Source of the DNA: Wenzhouxiangella sp.
GTDB taxonomy: Bacteria > Pseudomonadota > Gammaproteobacteria > Xanthomonadales > Wenzhouxiangellaceae
Length of the DNA stretch: 51,107 nt
Assembly: GCA_007134485.1 (NCBI GenBank)
Contig: SLKT01000022.1
Location: forward strand, 1-51,107
Reading direction: 5' to 3'
Made by a program: the position numbers and the translations under genes. The notes beneath the pieces are model-generated. The model had not been told where the DNA came from and searched no databases. It saw nothing but the letters and a program-made list of their open reading frames with translations. Positions 42,223 through 51,015 of this stretch are shown here, piece by piece (position 1 is the stretch's first letter; every line of letters starts with the position of its first letter).

Positions 42223-43716
42223 TCAAGTTCCGCAAAAAGTATGCCGTACACGCTCATCGGGCCTGGGGGGTCGCGCCAGGTCAGCCTGTTCGGGTTGGTC
42301 CTCGTAGGGTCGGTCAAGCACCCGGACGAGACGTTTCATCGGCTCAAAATCCAGGTTCTCGATGGCTGCATCCACGGCCTGCTGGGCCAGGTGATTGCGC
42401 AGGATAAACGCCGGGTTGACCGCCTCCATCGCCTTTCGTCGGTCGGCATCGGGTCGCTTTTCCGTCGCCAGGCGTTGACGCCATTCAATGGCCCAGGCAT
42501 CGAATGACTCGGGCTGTTCGAACAGTTCGCGAACGGGTTGGTCGCCCCCGGTATCACGACTGTCCAGGGCTGCCAGGCGTCGAAAGGTCAAGGTCATGTC
42601 GGCCTTTTGTTCATGCATGCGCTCCAGCAGCCCCAGGGCCAGCTCGACATCCCCGGGACGCTTCTCGGCCAGCCCGAGCTTGGCGCCGAGACCGGCATGG
42701 AAACGGGCCTCAAAGCGTGCCTTGAACGTGCCCAGGACCTCGTTGACCTGGTCGACCGCGGCCGTTTGATCCTCATCGATCAACTCGAGCAGACATTCGG
42801 CCAGGCGCGAAAGATTCCACTGGGCGATCATCGGCTGGCGGTTCCAGGCATAGCGTCCGCGCCGGTCAATGTAGCTGTAGGCCGTGTCCGGATCGAAGAC
42901 ATCCAGGTACCCGAAAGGCCCGTAATCGATGGTTTCGCCGACGATCGAGAGATTGTCGGTGTTCATGACGCCGTGTATGAATCCGACCAGCATCCACTGT
43001 GCAACCAGATCGGCGGTGCGCTCAACCACCTGCCCAAGCAGGTCCAGGTGGCGCTGCTCGCGATCGATCAACTCGGGAAAATGTCGCCGGATCACGTAGT
43101 CGGCCAGCAGCGCGAGGCGATCGGCATCACCGCTGCGGGCAAAGTATTCGAAAGTACCGATGCGAATATGACTGATCGCAACCCGGCACAGAATGCCGCC
43201 CGGCTCGGGTCTTTCCCTGAAAACGTGCTCGCCGGTCGAAACGGCCGCCAGCGCGCGAGTGGTCGGAATGCCGAGGGCGGCCATGGCCTCGCTGCCCAGG
43301 TACTCACGCACCACCGGCCCGATGGATGAGCGTCCGTCGCCGCCGCGCGAAAACGGGGTCGGCCCCGCACCCTTCAATTGCACATCCCGCCGGGCGCCGT
43401 CGTGACCAACCATCTCGCCCAGCAGCAGGGCGCGACCGTCTCCCAGGCGCGGCACCCAGTTGCCAAACTGGTGTCCGGCGTAAACCATGGCCAAAGGCCT
43501 CGCCGTATCGGGTGGTTGATTGCCCGAGAGCATGGCCAGACCGTCCGGACCGGCCAGCCAGTCGGGGTCCAGGCCGATCTGCTCGGCCAGATCCCGGTTG
43601 AGAGCGATCAGCTCCGGCGCCCGGACCGCAGCAGGCTCCTGGCGAGAATGAAACCCCTCGCCCAGGGAATGAAAACTGTGTTCGAAATTTGGAGGCTCGC
43701 TTTCCGGGGCACGCAT
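42223..43716 (-). CDS. selO: SelO family protein adenylyltransferase (YdiU)
   Basis: The 497-residue pseudokinase-fold enzyme transfers AMP from ATP to Ser/Thr/Tyr of target proteins, with links to redox stress in E. coli. Recognisable family blocks are VYAGHQFGNWVPRLGDGRALLLGE, QLKGAGPTPFSRGGDGRSSIGP, GVMNTDNLSIVGETIDYGPFGYLD and the C-terminal HTFCGT with the conserved Cys that is selenocysteine in eukaryotes. Length is typical. The start ATG 43716 is placed where family similarity begins. No Shine-Dalgarno is evident, and the open frame extends 45 codons further upstream without family resemblance. Confidence 0.95.
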   Translation of the reverse strand: MRAPESEPPNFEHSFHSLGEGFHSRQEPAAVRAPELIALNRDLAEQIGLDPDWLAGPDGLAMLSGNQPPDTARPLAMVYAGHQFGNWVPRLGDGRALLLGEMVGHDGARRDVQLKGAGPTPFSRGGDGRSSIGPVVREYLGSEAMAALGIPTTRALAAVSTGEHVFRERPEPGGILCRVAISHIRIGTFEYFARSGDADRLALLADYVIRRHFPELIDREQRHLDLLGQVVERTADLVAQWMLVGFIHGVMNTDNLSIVGETIDYGPFGYLDVFDPDTAYSYIDRRGRYAWNRQPMIAQWNLSRLAECLLELIDEDQTAAVDQVNEVLGTFKARFEARFHAGLGAKLGLAEKRPGDVELALGLLERMHEQKADMTLTFRRLAALDSRDTGGDQPVRELFEQPESFDAWAIEWRQRLATEKRPDADRRKAMEAVNPAFILRNHLAQQAVDAAIENLDFEPMKRLVRVLDRPYEDQPEQADLARPPRPDERVRHTFCGT

Positions 43717-44276
43717 GTCGTGAATATCTGATTGGCGGCTCGATGAGCCTGCTTCCAGGGTCGCCTGTGAGAATAGCAAAGTCCCACCTTCACAAAGGTA
43801 AAGAGAAGCCTGACTAGTGTACCTCAGGGCTCGGGCTTCGTTCCGGAACAAGCCGGCCTCGGGTGGGGAATTTCGCTTCAGTTCGACGCGGTGGCGAGGC
43901 CTTCAGCGAAACTCCCCACCCGAGGTCGGCTCGCAGCATCGACTTTCAACGATATAGCCAATATCTGCCGAGGCATGGCGCTGAAAATCTGCCAATTTAT
44001 GACTTTTCACCCTTGACATCGGGGCGAGAGTGTGCGCAAAGTAAATAGATAAGTTCGTGAGCCGTTTCACGTTCGACACTAAAACTCAAGACCAGAAACG
44101 CTATTTTGATTGAAGCCAATACCAGCTCCAAAGACGCGTCGCGCGGTTTGCCGTGCCTGCTGTCAATGGGCTCGGCAATCGTTTGCGTTCAACCAGATCC
44201 CGGGGGACAAGGGAGTGGGTCCTGGTCAAGTTCTGGTCATCCCCTGACCCGTTAATTCATACAGAGGACCCATCCA
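43717..44276. other. 560-bp divergent intergenic region between selO and the subtilase gene
   Basis: It holds inverted-repeat element 3 and, just before it, a palindrome GTTCCGGAAC (43840-43849) inside an imperfect GGCTT/AAGCC stem. A TTGACA hexamer at 44013-44018 could be a -35 box for the subtilase, but no matching -10 is convincing. No gene is supported. Confidence 0.6.
43852..43930. repeat. Inverted-repeat element 3
   Basis: Arms of 26 bp (43852-43877 and 43905-43930, core CCTCGGGTGGGGA) match at 24 of 26 positions around a 27-base loop. It is the simplest of the five long-stem elements in this window, without nested hairpins or the TTAACCCGGC ends. Confidence 0.85.
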
Positions 44277-46436
44277 ATGAAGCATTCCACATCGTGGCTG
44301 ACTGCACTTGCCGGTGCGGCCAGCCTATTTCTTGCAGGCAACGTTCTGGCCGACGACAATCGCTATATTGTCCAGTTCGCCCCAGGCGCGGCTGGCCAAG
44401 GCAAGGCCGATATTCAGGCCCTGGGTGGTCAGGTTGAGATCGACATGACCAACCGCAGCATCAATGCCATGGCGATCACCATCCCCGGCCAGGCGCTCAA
44501 CGCGCTTCAGAACAACCCCAATATCACCAATATCGAGGTAGACCAACGTCGATATCCAATGGCCGACGAAGTCCCCTACGGCATCGAAATGGTCCAGGCG
44601 GACCTGGTTTCGGATGAGTTTGCCGGTAACCAGAATGTCTGCGTCATCGATTCCGGATACTACATCGATCACGATGACCTGCAGTCCAGCAATGTCACCG
44701 CCAGCCCGGACTCCGGCAGTGGCGACCCGTATATTGACCCCTGCGGTCACGGCACGCATGTCGCGGGCACCATTGCCGCCCTGGCCAATGGCGGCGGGGT
44801 ACTCGGCGTGCTGCCCAGTGGCAATGTCGCACTGCACATCGTCAAGGTGTTCGGTGACGACAACTGGTCGGGTGGTTCATGCGGCTGGAGCTACAGTTCA
44901 AGCCTGGTCAATGCGGCTTACGAATGTGGCGATGCCGGCTCGACCGTCATCAATATGAGTCTCGGTGGCGGCACCTCAAGCAGCACCGAGGACCAGGCTT
45001 TCCAAGACCTCTATGATCAGGGCGTCCTGTCAGTGGCCGCCGCCGGCAACTCCGGCAACACCTCTTACAGCTACCCGGCCTCCTATGATTCCGTCATTTC
45101 CGTGGCCGCCATCGACAGCAACAAGGACCTGGCCAGCTTCTCGCAGCGCAATGATCAGGTGGAACTTTCAGCCCCCGGTGTTGATGTGTTGAGCACGGTT
45201 CCTTTTGCCGATGCCGCTCTCGAAGTCGACACCGGCTACACCGCCTCCGCACTGGACCGCTCGGCCAGCACCACTTCAGAAGGTGGGTTGGTTGACGGTG
45301 GACTTTGCACCTCGGCCGGCAACTGGTCGGGACAGGTCGTGTTATGCGAACGTGGCCAGGTCTCGTTTAGCGACAAGGTCTCGAACGTTGAATCCGGCGG
45401 TGGTGTTGGCGCCGTGATCTACAACAACGAGCCCGGCGGATTTCTGGGCACCCTGGATTGCAGTGGTCCGCCGCATCGTGCCTGCTCGAACATTCCGGCC
45501 GTCAGCATCAGCCAGGCCGATGGCCAGCACCTGACCTCAAACCAGATTGGCAGCTCGGCCTTCGTCTCCACGGTCAGCACCGTTCCGGCATCCGGCCATG
45601 AGGCCTGGAGCGGCACCTCCATGGCTTCGCCGCATGTGGCCGCCGTGGCCGCCCTGGTCTGGAGCTATGCACCCGATGCTTCTCCAGGGGAAATTCGCGC
45701 CGCTCTGGCGGCAAGTGCCGAAGACCTGGGTTCGGCGGGTCGCAACAATGAGTTCGGCTACGGCCTAGTTCAAGCACAGGCAGCGCTTGATTATCTCGGC
45801 GGTGGCGGCGATCCCGACCCTGATCCCGATCCGAATGAGCCCCCAACCGCAGAGTTTAGCTATAGCTGTGACGAACTGAGCTGCACCTTCGACGGCAGCG
45901 CCAGCTCCGACCCCGACGGCACCATCGAAAGCTTTGAATGGACCTTTGGCGACAGCAACAGTGCTTCCGGTGAAATCGTCAGTCACACCTATGCCAATGA
46001 TGGCACCTATACCGTCACCTTGACGGTCACCGACAATGATGGCGACAGCGACTCCACCAGCCAGCAGGTGACTGTTGAAGCGATTCCGGACGATGACGAC
46101 GATGATGATGACGGCGGCGAAACCGGTAGTGTCTCCGTTGGCTCGATCGAAGTCAGTGTCCGTTCGCGAGGCCCATGGCGCAATGGCGAAGCATACGTTA
46201 CGGTAGTCGATTCCGACGGCAACACCGTCTCCGGCGCGACCGTCACCGGCACCTTCAGCGGTGATGTCTCCGGTACGGAAACCAGCGAACCCACCGGCTC
46301 CAACGGCGTGGCCTTCCTGGAAAGCGATCGCGTTCGTCAGAATTCGATCAGCTTCGAGTTCTGTATCGATAACATCTCGCACGCCGACTTCGACTACGAT
46401 GCATCGGACGACGCAGTAACCTGCGTATCGAACTGA
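44277..46436 (+). CDS. Secreted subtilisin-like serine protease (S8) with PA and PKD domains
   Basis: The 719-residue precursor has a signal peptide (1-25), an inhibitor_I9-type propeptide (about 28-95) and an S8 catalytic domain with Asp125 (VIDSG), His158 (GHGTHVAG) and Ser448 (GTSMASPH). A PA domain is inserted between His and Ser (about 325-430). The domain is followed by a PDPDPDP linker, a PKD domain (about 525-605), an Asp-only run of eight, and a C-terminal Ig-like domain with a Cys pair. This is a typical type-II-secreted extracellular protease. It has a terminator downstream and GAGGA about eight bases before the ATG. Unlike three other secreted proteins here, it lacks the F-x-D-x-F-E ending. 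Confidence 0.94.
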   Translation: MKHSTSWLTALAGAASLFLAGNVLADDNRYIVQFAPGAAGQGKADIQALGGQVEIDMTNRSINAMAITIPGQALNALQNNPNITNIEVDQRRYPMADEVPYGIEMVQADLVSDEFAGNQNVCVIDSGYYIDHDDLQSSNVTASPDSGSGDPYIDPCGHGTHVAGTIAALANGGGVLGVLPSGNVALHIVKVFGDDNWSGGSCGWSYSSSLVNAAYECGDAGSTVINMSLGGGTSSSTEDQAFQDLYDQGVLSVAAAGNSGNTSYSYPASYDSVISVAAIDSNKDLASFSQRNDQVELSAPGVDVLSTVPFADAALEVDTGYTASALDRSASTTSEGGLVDGGLCTSAGNWSGQVVLCERGQVSFSDKVSNVESGGGVGAVIYNNEPGGFLGTLDCSGPPHRACSNIPAVSISQADGQHLTSNQIGSSAFVSTVSTVPASGHEAWSGTSMASPHVAAVAALVWSYAPDASPGEIRAALAASAEDLGSAGRNNEFGYGLVQAQAALDYLGGGGDPDPDPDPNEPPTAEFSYSCDELSCTFDGSASSDPDGTIESFEWTFGDSNSASGEIVSHTYANDGTYTVTLTVTDNDGDSDSTSQQVTVEAIPDDDDDDDDGGETGSVSVGSIEVSVRSRGPWRNGEAYVTVVDSDGNTVSGATVTGTFSGDVSGTETSEPTGSNGVAFLESDRVRQNSISFEFCIDNISHADFDYDASDDAVTCVSN

Positions 46437-46463
46437 TCCGTCAATAGTCAGCAAGACGATCAA

Positions 46464-46490
46464 GGCCCCGCACCGCGGGGCCTTTTTTTT
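46464..46490 (+). terminator. Intrinsic terminator of the subtilase gene
   Basis: GGCCCCGC and GCGGGGCC form a perfect 8-bp stem with an ACC loop, followed by eight T, 27 bases after the stop codon. It ends ten bases before the convergent PLP-enzyme gene. Confidence 0.95.
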
Positions 46491-46500
46491 GCATCTTGGG

Positions 46501-47643
46501 TCAGTCGTTTTCCAGCGCCGCCTCAAGGTCCCGCCAGAGATCGTCAGGACTTTCAAGGCCGACCGAAAGGCGCAGCAGCCGATCATCGATGCCCTGGCGG
46601 TCCCGCTCCTTCGAATCGAGCTTGGCGTGGCTGGTCCGGGACGGCTGGCAGATGGTCGATTCCACGCCCCCAAGACTGACTGCCGCCTGGATCAGGGCGA
46701 GACGATCCAGAAATCTTTCCGGATCGATATTCCTGGACAAGCGAAAACTCAGCATGGCGCCGAAATCCGACATCTGCCTGCCGGCCAGTTCGTGATCCGG
46801 ATGACTGTCCAGGCCCGGGTAGAAAACCTCGCTGACCCCGGAATGATCCGCCAGACGCGCGGCCAAGCGCCCTGCATTCTCGGACTGGCGCTCGATCCGG
46901 ACCGCCAGGGTTTTCAGGGACCGCTCCAGCAGGGCGAGATCCTGGCCATTGAGACTGGAACCGATGCGGATAGCCGTGGGGCGTATGGCATCCATCAGGT
47001 CAGCCCGGCCTACCACGGCACCTGAGAGCAAATCGGAATGGCCACCGAAATACTTGGTGGCCGAATGCACGACCAGATCGAAACCGAACTCGATCGGGCG
47101 TTGCAGGATGGGTGTGGCGAAGGTGTTGTCGATGACACTGACCAAGCCGTGCCCCCGGCAACACTCGGCAACCCGGGACAGGTCGATCACCCGCATCAGC
47201 GGGTTGGTCGGTGACTCGACATGAATCAACCGGGTGCGCTCGGTCACCAGGTCATCCAGGTGATCGGGACCCCCGTCCCAGACGGAAAACGTCATGCCCA
47301 GCGGCTTGAGCAGCCCCTCGATCAGATCGATCGTGCCGCCGTAGATCCCATCGAGCACGATGGCATGATCTCCCGGCCTCATCAGGCCGAGAAAGACTGC
47401 ACTGATGGCGCCCATGCCACTGGCCGTGACCAGTCCGGCCTCGGCGCCCTCCAGAGCCGCGACCCGCGTGGCCACCAGGTCGTGGTTGAGGGTGTTGTGA
47501 TAGCGCGGATAACGCACATGATCGGCGCGGTAGTCAAACGCCGAACTGGTCACCACCGGGGTATTCAACCCGAACGGCGCCGGATAGTCCCCGGCGCCGG
47601 CATGAATGCAAAGCGTTTCAGGGGCAGCCTTCTTGTCAGCCAT
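46501..47643 (-). CDS. Cys/Met-metabolism PLP enzyme (cystathionine beta-lyase / gamma-synthase type)
   Basis: The 380-residue fold-type I PLP enzyme has the Cys_Met_Meta_PP signature around the Schiff-base lysine (HSATKYFGGHSD), preceded by DNTFATP and the phosphate-cup motif ASGMGAISAV. Substrate-contacting SLGGVESTICQPS near the end is characteristic of cystathionine beta-lyase and gamma-synthase. Sequence alone does not separate transsulfuration from the reverse lyase reaction, so no symbol is given. It is monocistronic by position. The ATG at 47643 has AAGAG eight bases upstream. Confidence 0.9.
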   Translation of the reverse strand: MADKKAAPETLCIHAGAGDYPAPFGLNTPVVTSSAFDYRADHVRYPRYHNTLNHDLVATRVAALEGAEAGLVTASGMGAISAVFLGLMRPGDHAIVLDGIYGGTIDLIEGLLKPLGMTFSVWDGGPDHLDDLVTERTRLIHVESPTNPLMRVIDLSRVAECCRGHGLVSVIDNTFATPILQRPIEFGFDLVVHSATKYFGGHSDLLSGAVVGRADLMDAIRPTAIRIGSSLNGQDLALLERSLKTLAVRIERQSENAGRLAARLADHSGVSEVFYPGLDSHPDHELAGRQMSDFGAMLSFRLSRNIDPERFLDRLALIQAAVSLGGVESTICQPSRTSHAKLDSKERDRQGIDDRLLRLSVGLESPDDLWRDLEAALEND

Positions 47644-47728
47644 GTCCGATCTCTTGTTTCAAGAAAACCAGACTATACCCCGCCCAACTGACCCCTGACC
47701 CCTGAATCCTGACCCCTCAGCAGTCGGA

Positions 47729-48340
47729 TCAGTAATGCACCGTGCAGCCGTAAGGCCGCGTGACCGGCTCACTGATCTCTTCACCGGCGGCCAGCTCGTT
47801 CAGTGCAGCCACGACATACTGGGTTGAATCGGGAATGTCATCGGCATTGCGGCTGGGATTGGAGTCGATGCCGCCCATGTACAGCAGCATGCCTTCCGGA
47901 TCGATGATGTACATGTGCGGGGTCACCCGCGCATCGTAGGCCCGCCCCATTTCACCGTCTTCATCCAGCAACACTGCGGTTGGGTAGGCGTTTCGATCAC
48001 GGGTCAGCTCATCGGCTTTTTCGGCCGAAACGTGTCCCTGGGCTCCCGGCCTGGAGGAAATGACGCTCAGCCAGACCGCATCGTGCTCGTCACGGGCCAT
48101 GCGCTGCTGCATCTGCATGTTGCCGGGCTCGTAGTGCTTGACCACGAACGGACACTCGTGGTTGGTCCATTCCAGGATGACCATCCGGCCTTCGAATTCG
48201 GATAACGAACGGACTTCACCGGCGGTGTCGACGACACTGAAGTCCGGTGCGGGCTTGCCGATCTCGGGGGCAGCCGAAAGGCTGGAGGCTAGAGCGACCA
48301 GGGTCGCGGTTGCCAGCAATTGCAGGAAACGGTTCTTCAT
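47729..48340 (-). CDS. Exported peroxiredoxin/thioredoxin-like protein
   Basis: The 203-residue protein has a signal peptide (cleavage near Leu-Ser-Ala-Ala) and an AhpC/TSA-type fold. The redox site NHECPFVVKHY has a single Cys in place of a CxxC pair, and a second Cys lies in the conserved C-terminal PYGCTVHY. The two could form an intramolecular disulfide. DsbD is the known periplasmic electron donor, and the dsbD gene lies 17 bases upstream on the same strand. This protein may therefore be its direct client, acting as a periplasmic thiol peroxidase or reductase. AAGGAG lies nine bases before the ATG. Confidence 0.85.
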   Translation of the reverse strand: MKNRFLQLLATATLVALASSLSAAPEIGKPAPDFSVVDTAGEVRSLSEFEGRMVILEWTNHECPFVVKHYEPGNMQMQQRMARDEHDAVWLSVISSRPGAQGHVSAEKADELTRDRNAYPTAVLLDEDGEMGRAYDARVTPHMYIIDPEGMLLYMGGIDSNPSRNADDIPDSTQYVVAALNELAAGEEISEPVTRPYGCTVHY

Positions 48341-48357
48341 TGTTCAGATCTCCTTGT

Positions 48358-50427
48358 TCAGAGTTGTTCAATCGCCTGGAGCACCAGGCCGGGTGTCAAT
48401 ACCTGTGGCAAAACCCTCGGATCGTCTCCGTTGCGCGGATAGACCACGTATAGCGGCACGCCGTTACGACCATATTCTGACAGATACTCGGTAATGGCCG
48501 GGTCACGTCGGGTCCAGTCTCCCTTGAGGTAGACCACATCATGTTCACTCATCGCCTGACGTACCGGATCCGTGTTGAGGGCCACACGCTCGTTGACCAG
48601 GCAGGTCACACACCAGTCGGCTGTCATGTTGACCAACACCGCCTGTTGCGAGTCGGCACGCAGTTCGTCCAGTCGCTCGACCGACCAGGGTTCCCACCAG
48701 GCCTCGGTCGGGGTGGTGGTCTGGCTGTGTTGCTGCACGGCCGTGCCCAATGCGGCCACGGCGGCGATCAGACTCAGACCCACCCCGGCATGTCGGGCCA
48801 CCGACAGGTTCGGTCCCCGGTCGCGCTTGCCGCCCAGCCACAGGGCAAAGGCCAGCGCCACCATGCCGGCCAGGAATGCGGCCAGACCGTTGGCGTCGGT
48901 CTGTCGGGCCAACACCCACAGCAACCACACCACCGCCAGGTACAGGGGAAAAGCCATGGCCTGCTTGAAGGTGTCCATCCATGGCCCGGGCCGGGGCATC
49001 TTGCCGGCCAGGGTCGGGCTGAAACTCAGCACCAGCATGGGCAATGCCAGCCCCAGTCCCAGCGCCAGGAACACGCTCATGGCCATGGGCCACGGCATGA
49101 AGACGGCAACACCCAGCGCAGTACCCATGAACGGTGCGGTACATGGACTGGCGACCACGCAGGCCAGAATGCCGGTAAAGAACGAACCGCGTCGGCCGCC
49201 TTTTTCGGTCAGTCCCTGGCCCACCCCCATCAGGCGGGTGCCGAAATCGAATAGTCCTGAAAGTGACAGGCCCAGGGTAAACAATACGTAGATCAGAATA
49301 CCGACAAACAATGGCGACTGAAGCTGGAAGCCCCAGCCGATCGCCTCACCGCCTGCACGCAGAAGCAGCAGAATGCCTGCCAGGATCGCAAAACTCACCA
49401 GAACGCCAGCGGTATAGGCCAGTCCATGGCCACGTTGGTCATCACCGCCACCGACCACGCTCATGGCCTTGATCGACAGCACCGGAAACACGCACGGCAT
49501 CAGGTTGAGCAACACCCCGCCGGCGAGCGCCAGAAGAATCGCCAGGGCCCAGCCGACCTGAGCATCTTCGCTCAAGCCCGCGATGGTCTGCAGATCGCCC
49601 TGCTCGGCCTCCAGCGACCAGGCCTGTTCACGCTCCGGATCAACCAGGAGAAAACGCAGAGCGTCCGGTTCCCGGGACATGAACGTGGACAGTTTCTGGG
49701 CGACAAGAATCTGGCCATTGGCGACGTTCACCGTGGCCGGTTCGGCATGATCGACCAGGCCTTCGACGGCCGAGTAGAATTCCCACTGATCACCAACCAT
49801 CAGGTCCGCGGTTTCGATCTGCAGGCTGAGCTGTCCGCCTTCAATGCTGAAGACAGCCGGCCAGTCCACCGGTTCGGGCTGGCGGTTCTCGGCCCATTCG
49901 AACAACCTTCGGTGGTCCGTGTTGATCTCCGGCGATTGATCCTTCACCGGCAGACTCAGTTGCAGCCGGGCATCGCCCGGAATGCAGATTTCTTCGCACA
50001 CCAGCCACTCTGCATCGGCCTCGATGACGAAATCCCGGTCCAGTGGAAAGTCCGCCGGAACCTCGATGGTGACCGGCAGCAGGTGTTCATCCTTGTAACC
50101 GTAATTGACCAGGTGCCCCATGGGCATGGGGCCGGGGTATGGCCAGTCGATCTCGCCGGCAACCGCGCCTTCGGGCAGGGTCCAGCGAATCTCGGTGGGC
50201 AACCCGGAATCGCCCGGGTTTTTCCAGTATGTGTGCCAGCCCGGATCGGGCAACAGGCGCAAACCAACCGTGAACGATGTCCCCGGCTGAACGCTGGTGA
50301 CCGCTGCAACCAGCTCGGCCTCGATATGATCGCGCTGTACCGGGCCGGTGTCCTGGTCCGCGAATGCCGTCACGGACAACAGGCCGACGACCAGCCACAG
50401 CATTGCGCGATTCAAACCTTTCAGCAT
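48358..50427 (-). CDS. dsbD: Thiol:disulfide interchange protein DsbD (ScsB-like)
   Basis: The 689-residue protein carries electrons from cytoplasmic thioredoxin to periplasmic thiols. It has a signal peptide (MLKGLNRAMLWLVVGLLS onwards) and a periplasmic N-terminal domain (about 25-260) with the redox Cys pair VCEEICIPG. The membrane domain of about eight helices (300-560) has the essential cysteines in LMPCVFP and ASPCTAPF. The C-terminal thioredoxin domain (about 580-689) has the active site DWCVTCLVNE. The larger N-terminal domain and its VCxxxCxPG motif fit the ScsB/DsbD2 subgroup better than E. coli DsbD. The start is ATG 50427, with GGGA seven bases upstream. Confidence 0.9.
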   Translation of the reverse strand: MLKGLNRAMLWLVVGLLSVTAFADQDTGPVQRDHIEAELVAAVTSVQPGTSFTVGLRLLPDPGWHTYWKNPGDSGLPTEIRWTLPEGAVAGEIDWPYPGPMPMGHLVNYGYKDEHLLPVTIEVPADFPLDRDFVIEADAEWLVCEEICIPGDARLQLSLPVKDQSPEINTDHRRLFEWAENRQPEPVDWPAVFSIEGGQLSLQIETADLMVGDQWEFYSAVEGLVDHAEPATVNVANGQILVAQKLSTFMSREPDALRFLLVDPEREQAWSLEAEQGDLQTIAGLSEDAQVGWALAILLALAGGVLLNLMPCVFPVLSIKAMSVVGGGDDQRGHGLAYTAGVLVSFAILAGILLLLRAGGEAIGWGFQLQSPLFVGILIYVLFTLGLSLSGLFDFGTRLMGVGQGLTEKGGRRGSFFTGILACVVASPCTAPFMGTALGVAVFMPWPMAMSVFLALGLGLALPMLVLSFSPTLAGKMPRPGPWMDTFKQAMAFPLYLAVVWLLWVLARQTDANGLAAFLAGMVALAFALWLGGKRDRGPNLSVARHAGVGLSLIAAVAALGTAVQQHSQTTTPTEAWWEPWSVERLDELRADSQQAVLVNMTADWCVTCLVNERVALNTDPVRQAMSEHDVVYLKGDWTRRDPAITEYLSEYGRNGVPLYVVYPRNGDDPRVLPQVLTPGLVLQAIEQL

Positions 50428-50514
50428 GAACTTTCCCGGAAGAGCCTTCCAGGTCAATCGGACATCGTGTGGCGTGCGGAGTTCTGATAAGCCTTTTGGG
50501 ATTGAGGGGGCGGG

Positions 50515-50722
50515 GCGACGAGTGGCCTTGCCCGGGGCCGCGCTCGAGGTGAACGGCGGGGTCGACGCTTTGAGTTCCGTGGCGTTTTGGTGCCGACCGA
50601 ATTTCGTTTGTATCGATGGGCAGGGGCTTGGCGTTAGCAGACTTTTCAGACGCTTCGAGTACGGAAATGCACTGCTTGCTTCCGTCACCTCGAGCCCGGC
50701 CCCGGTCAAGCCCACTCGTCGC
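50515..50722. repeat. Composite inverted-repeat element 4
   Basis: Arms of 38 bp (50515-50552 and 50685-50722, starting GCGACGAGTGG) match at 35 of 38 positions. The 132-base interior holds a smaller CGGAA/TTCCG hairpin. There are also partial direct repeats (GACGCTTTGAGT and GACGCTTCGAGT). Confidence 0.88.
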
Positions 50723-50797
50723 TTGTCGGGTGGGAGTAGATTGATGGGGGAGTTCGGACTCGGCCACCACCAGACTTTCAACCTTCTCCTACCTGTC

Positions 50798-51015
50798 GCA
50801 TCGGGTGGTATTTGACCGATCATGAACTGACCGGGTGGCGGCGGAGAGCACCAGGCTTTACCCGGGCCATGGAAGCCACCCATTGCGAAACGGAGGTTAC
50901 TCTGCGTCCAATCATCGACTTGAAGACCGGACCGACCCCAAGGCCACCAAACTCGAAGCATTCGACCACGCCGATCACCCGGTCAGTCCATGATCGGTCG
51001 GATACCACCCGATGC
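50798..51015. repeat. Composite inverted-repeat element 5
   Basis: Arms of 40 bp (50798-50837 and 50976-51015, starting GCATCGGGTGGTAT) match at 37 of 40 positions. Read as + strand RNA, two of the three differences become G-U pairs, as expected if selection keeps the stem. The 138-base interior shows no strong nested stem comparable to element 1. Confidence 0.88.

Noticed and set aside
50348-50815. 155-codon + strand frame in the terminal non-coding region
   Set aside because: It passes through the dsbD signal region and both arms of element 4, so it is a by-product of the repeats.
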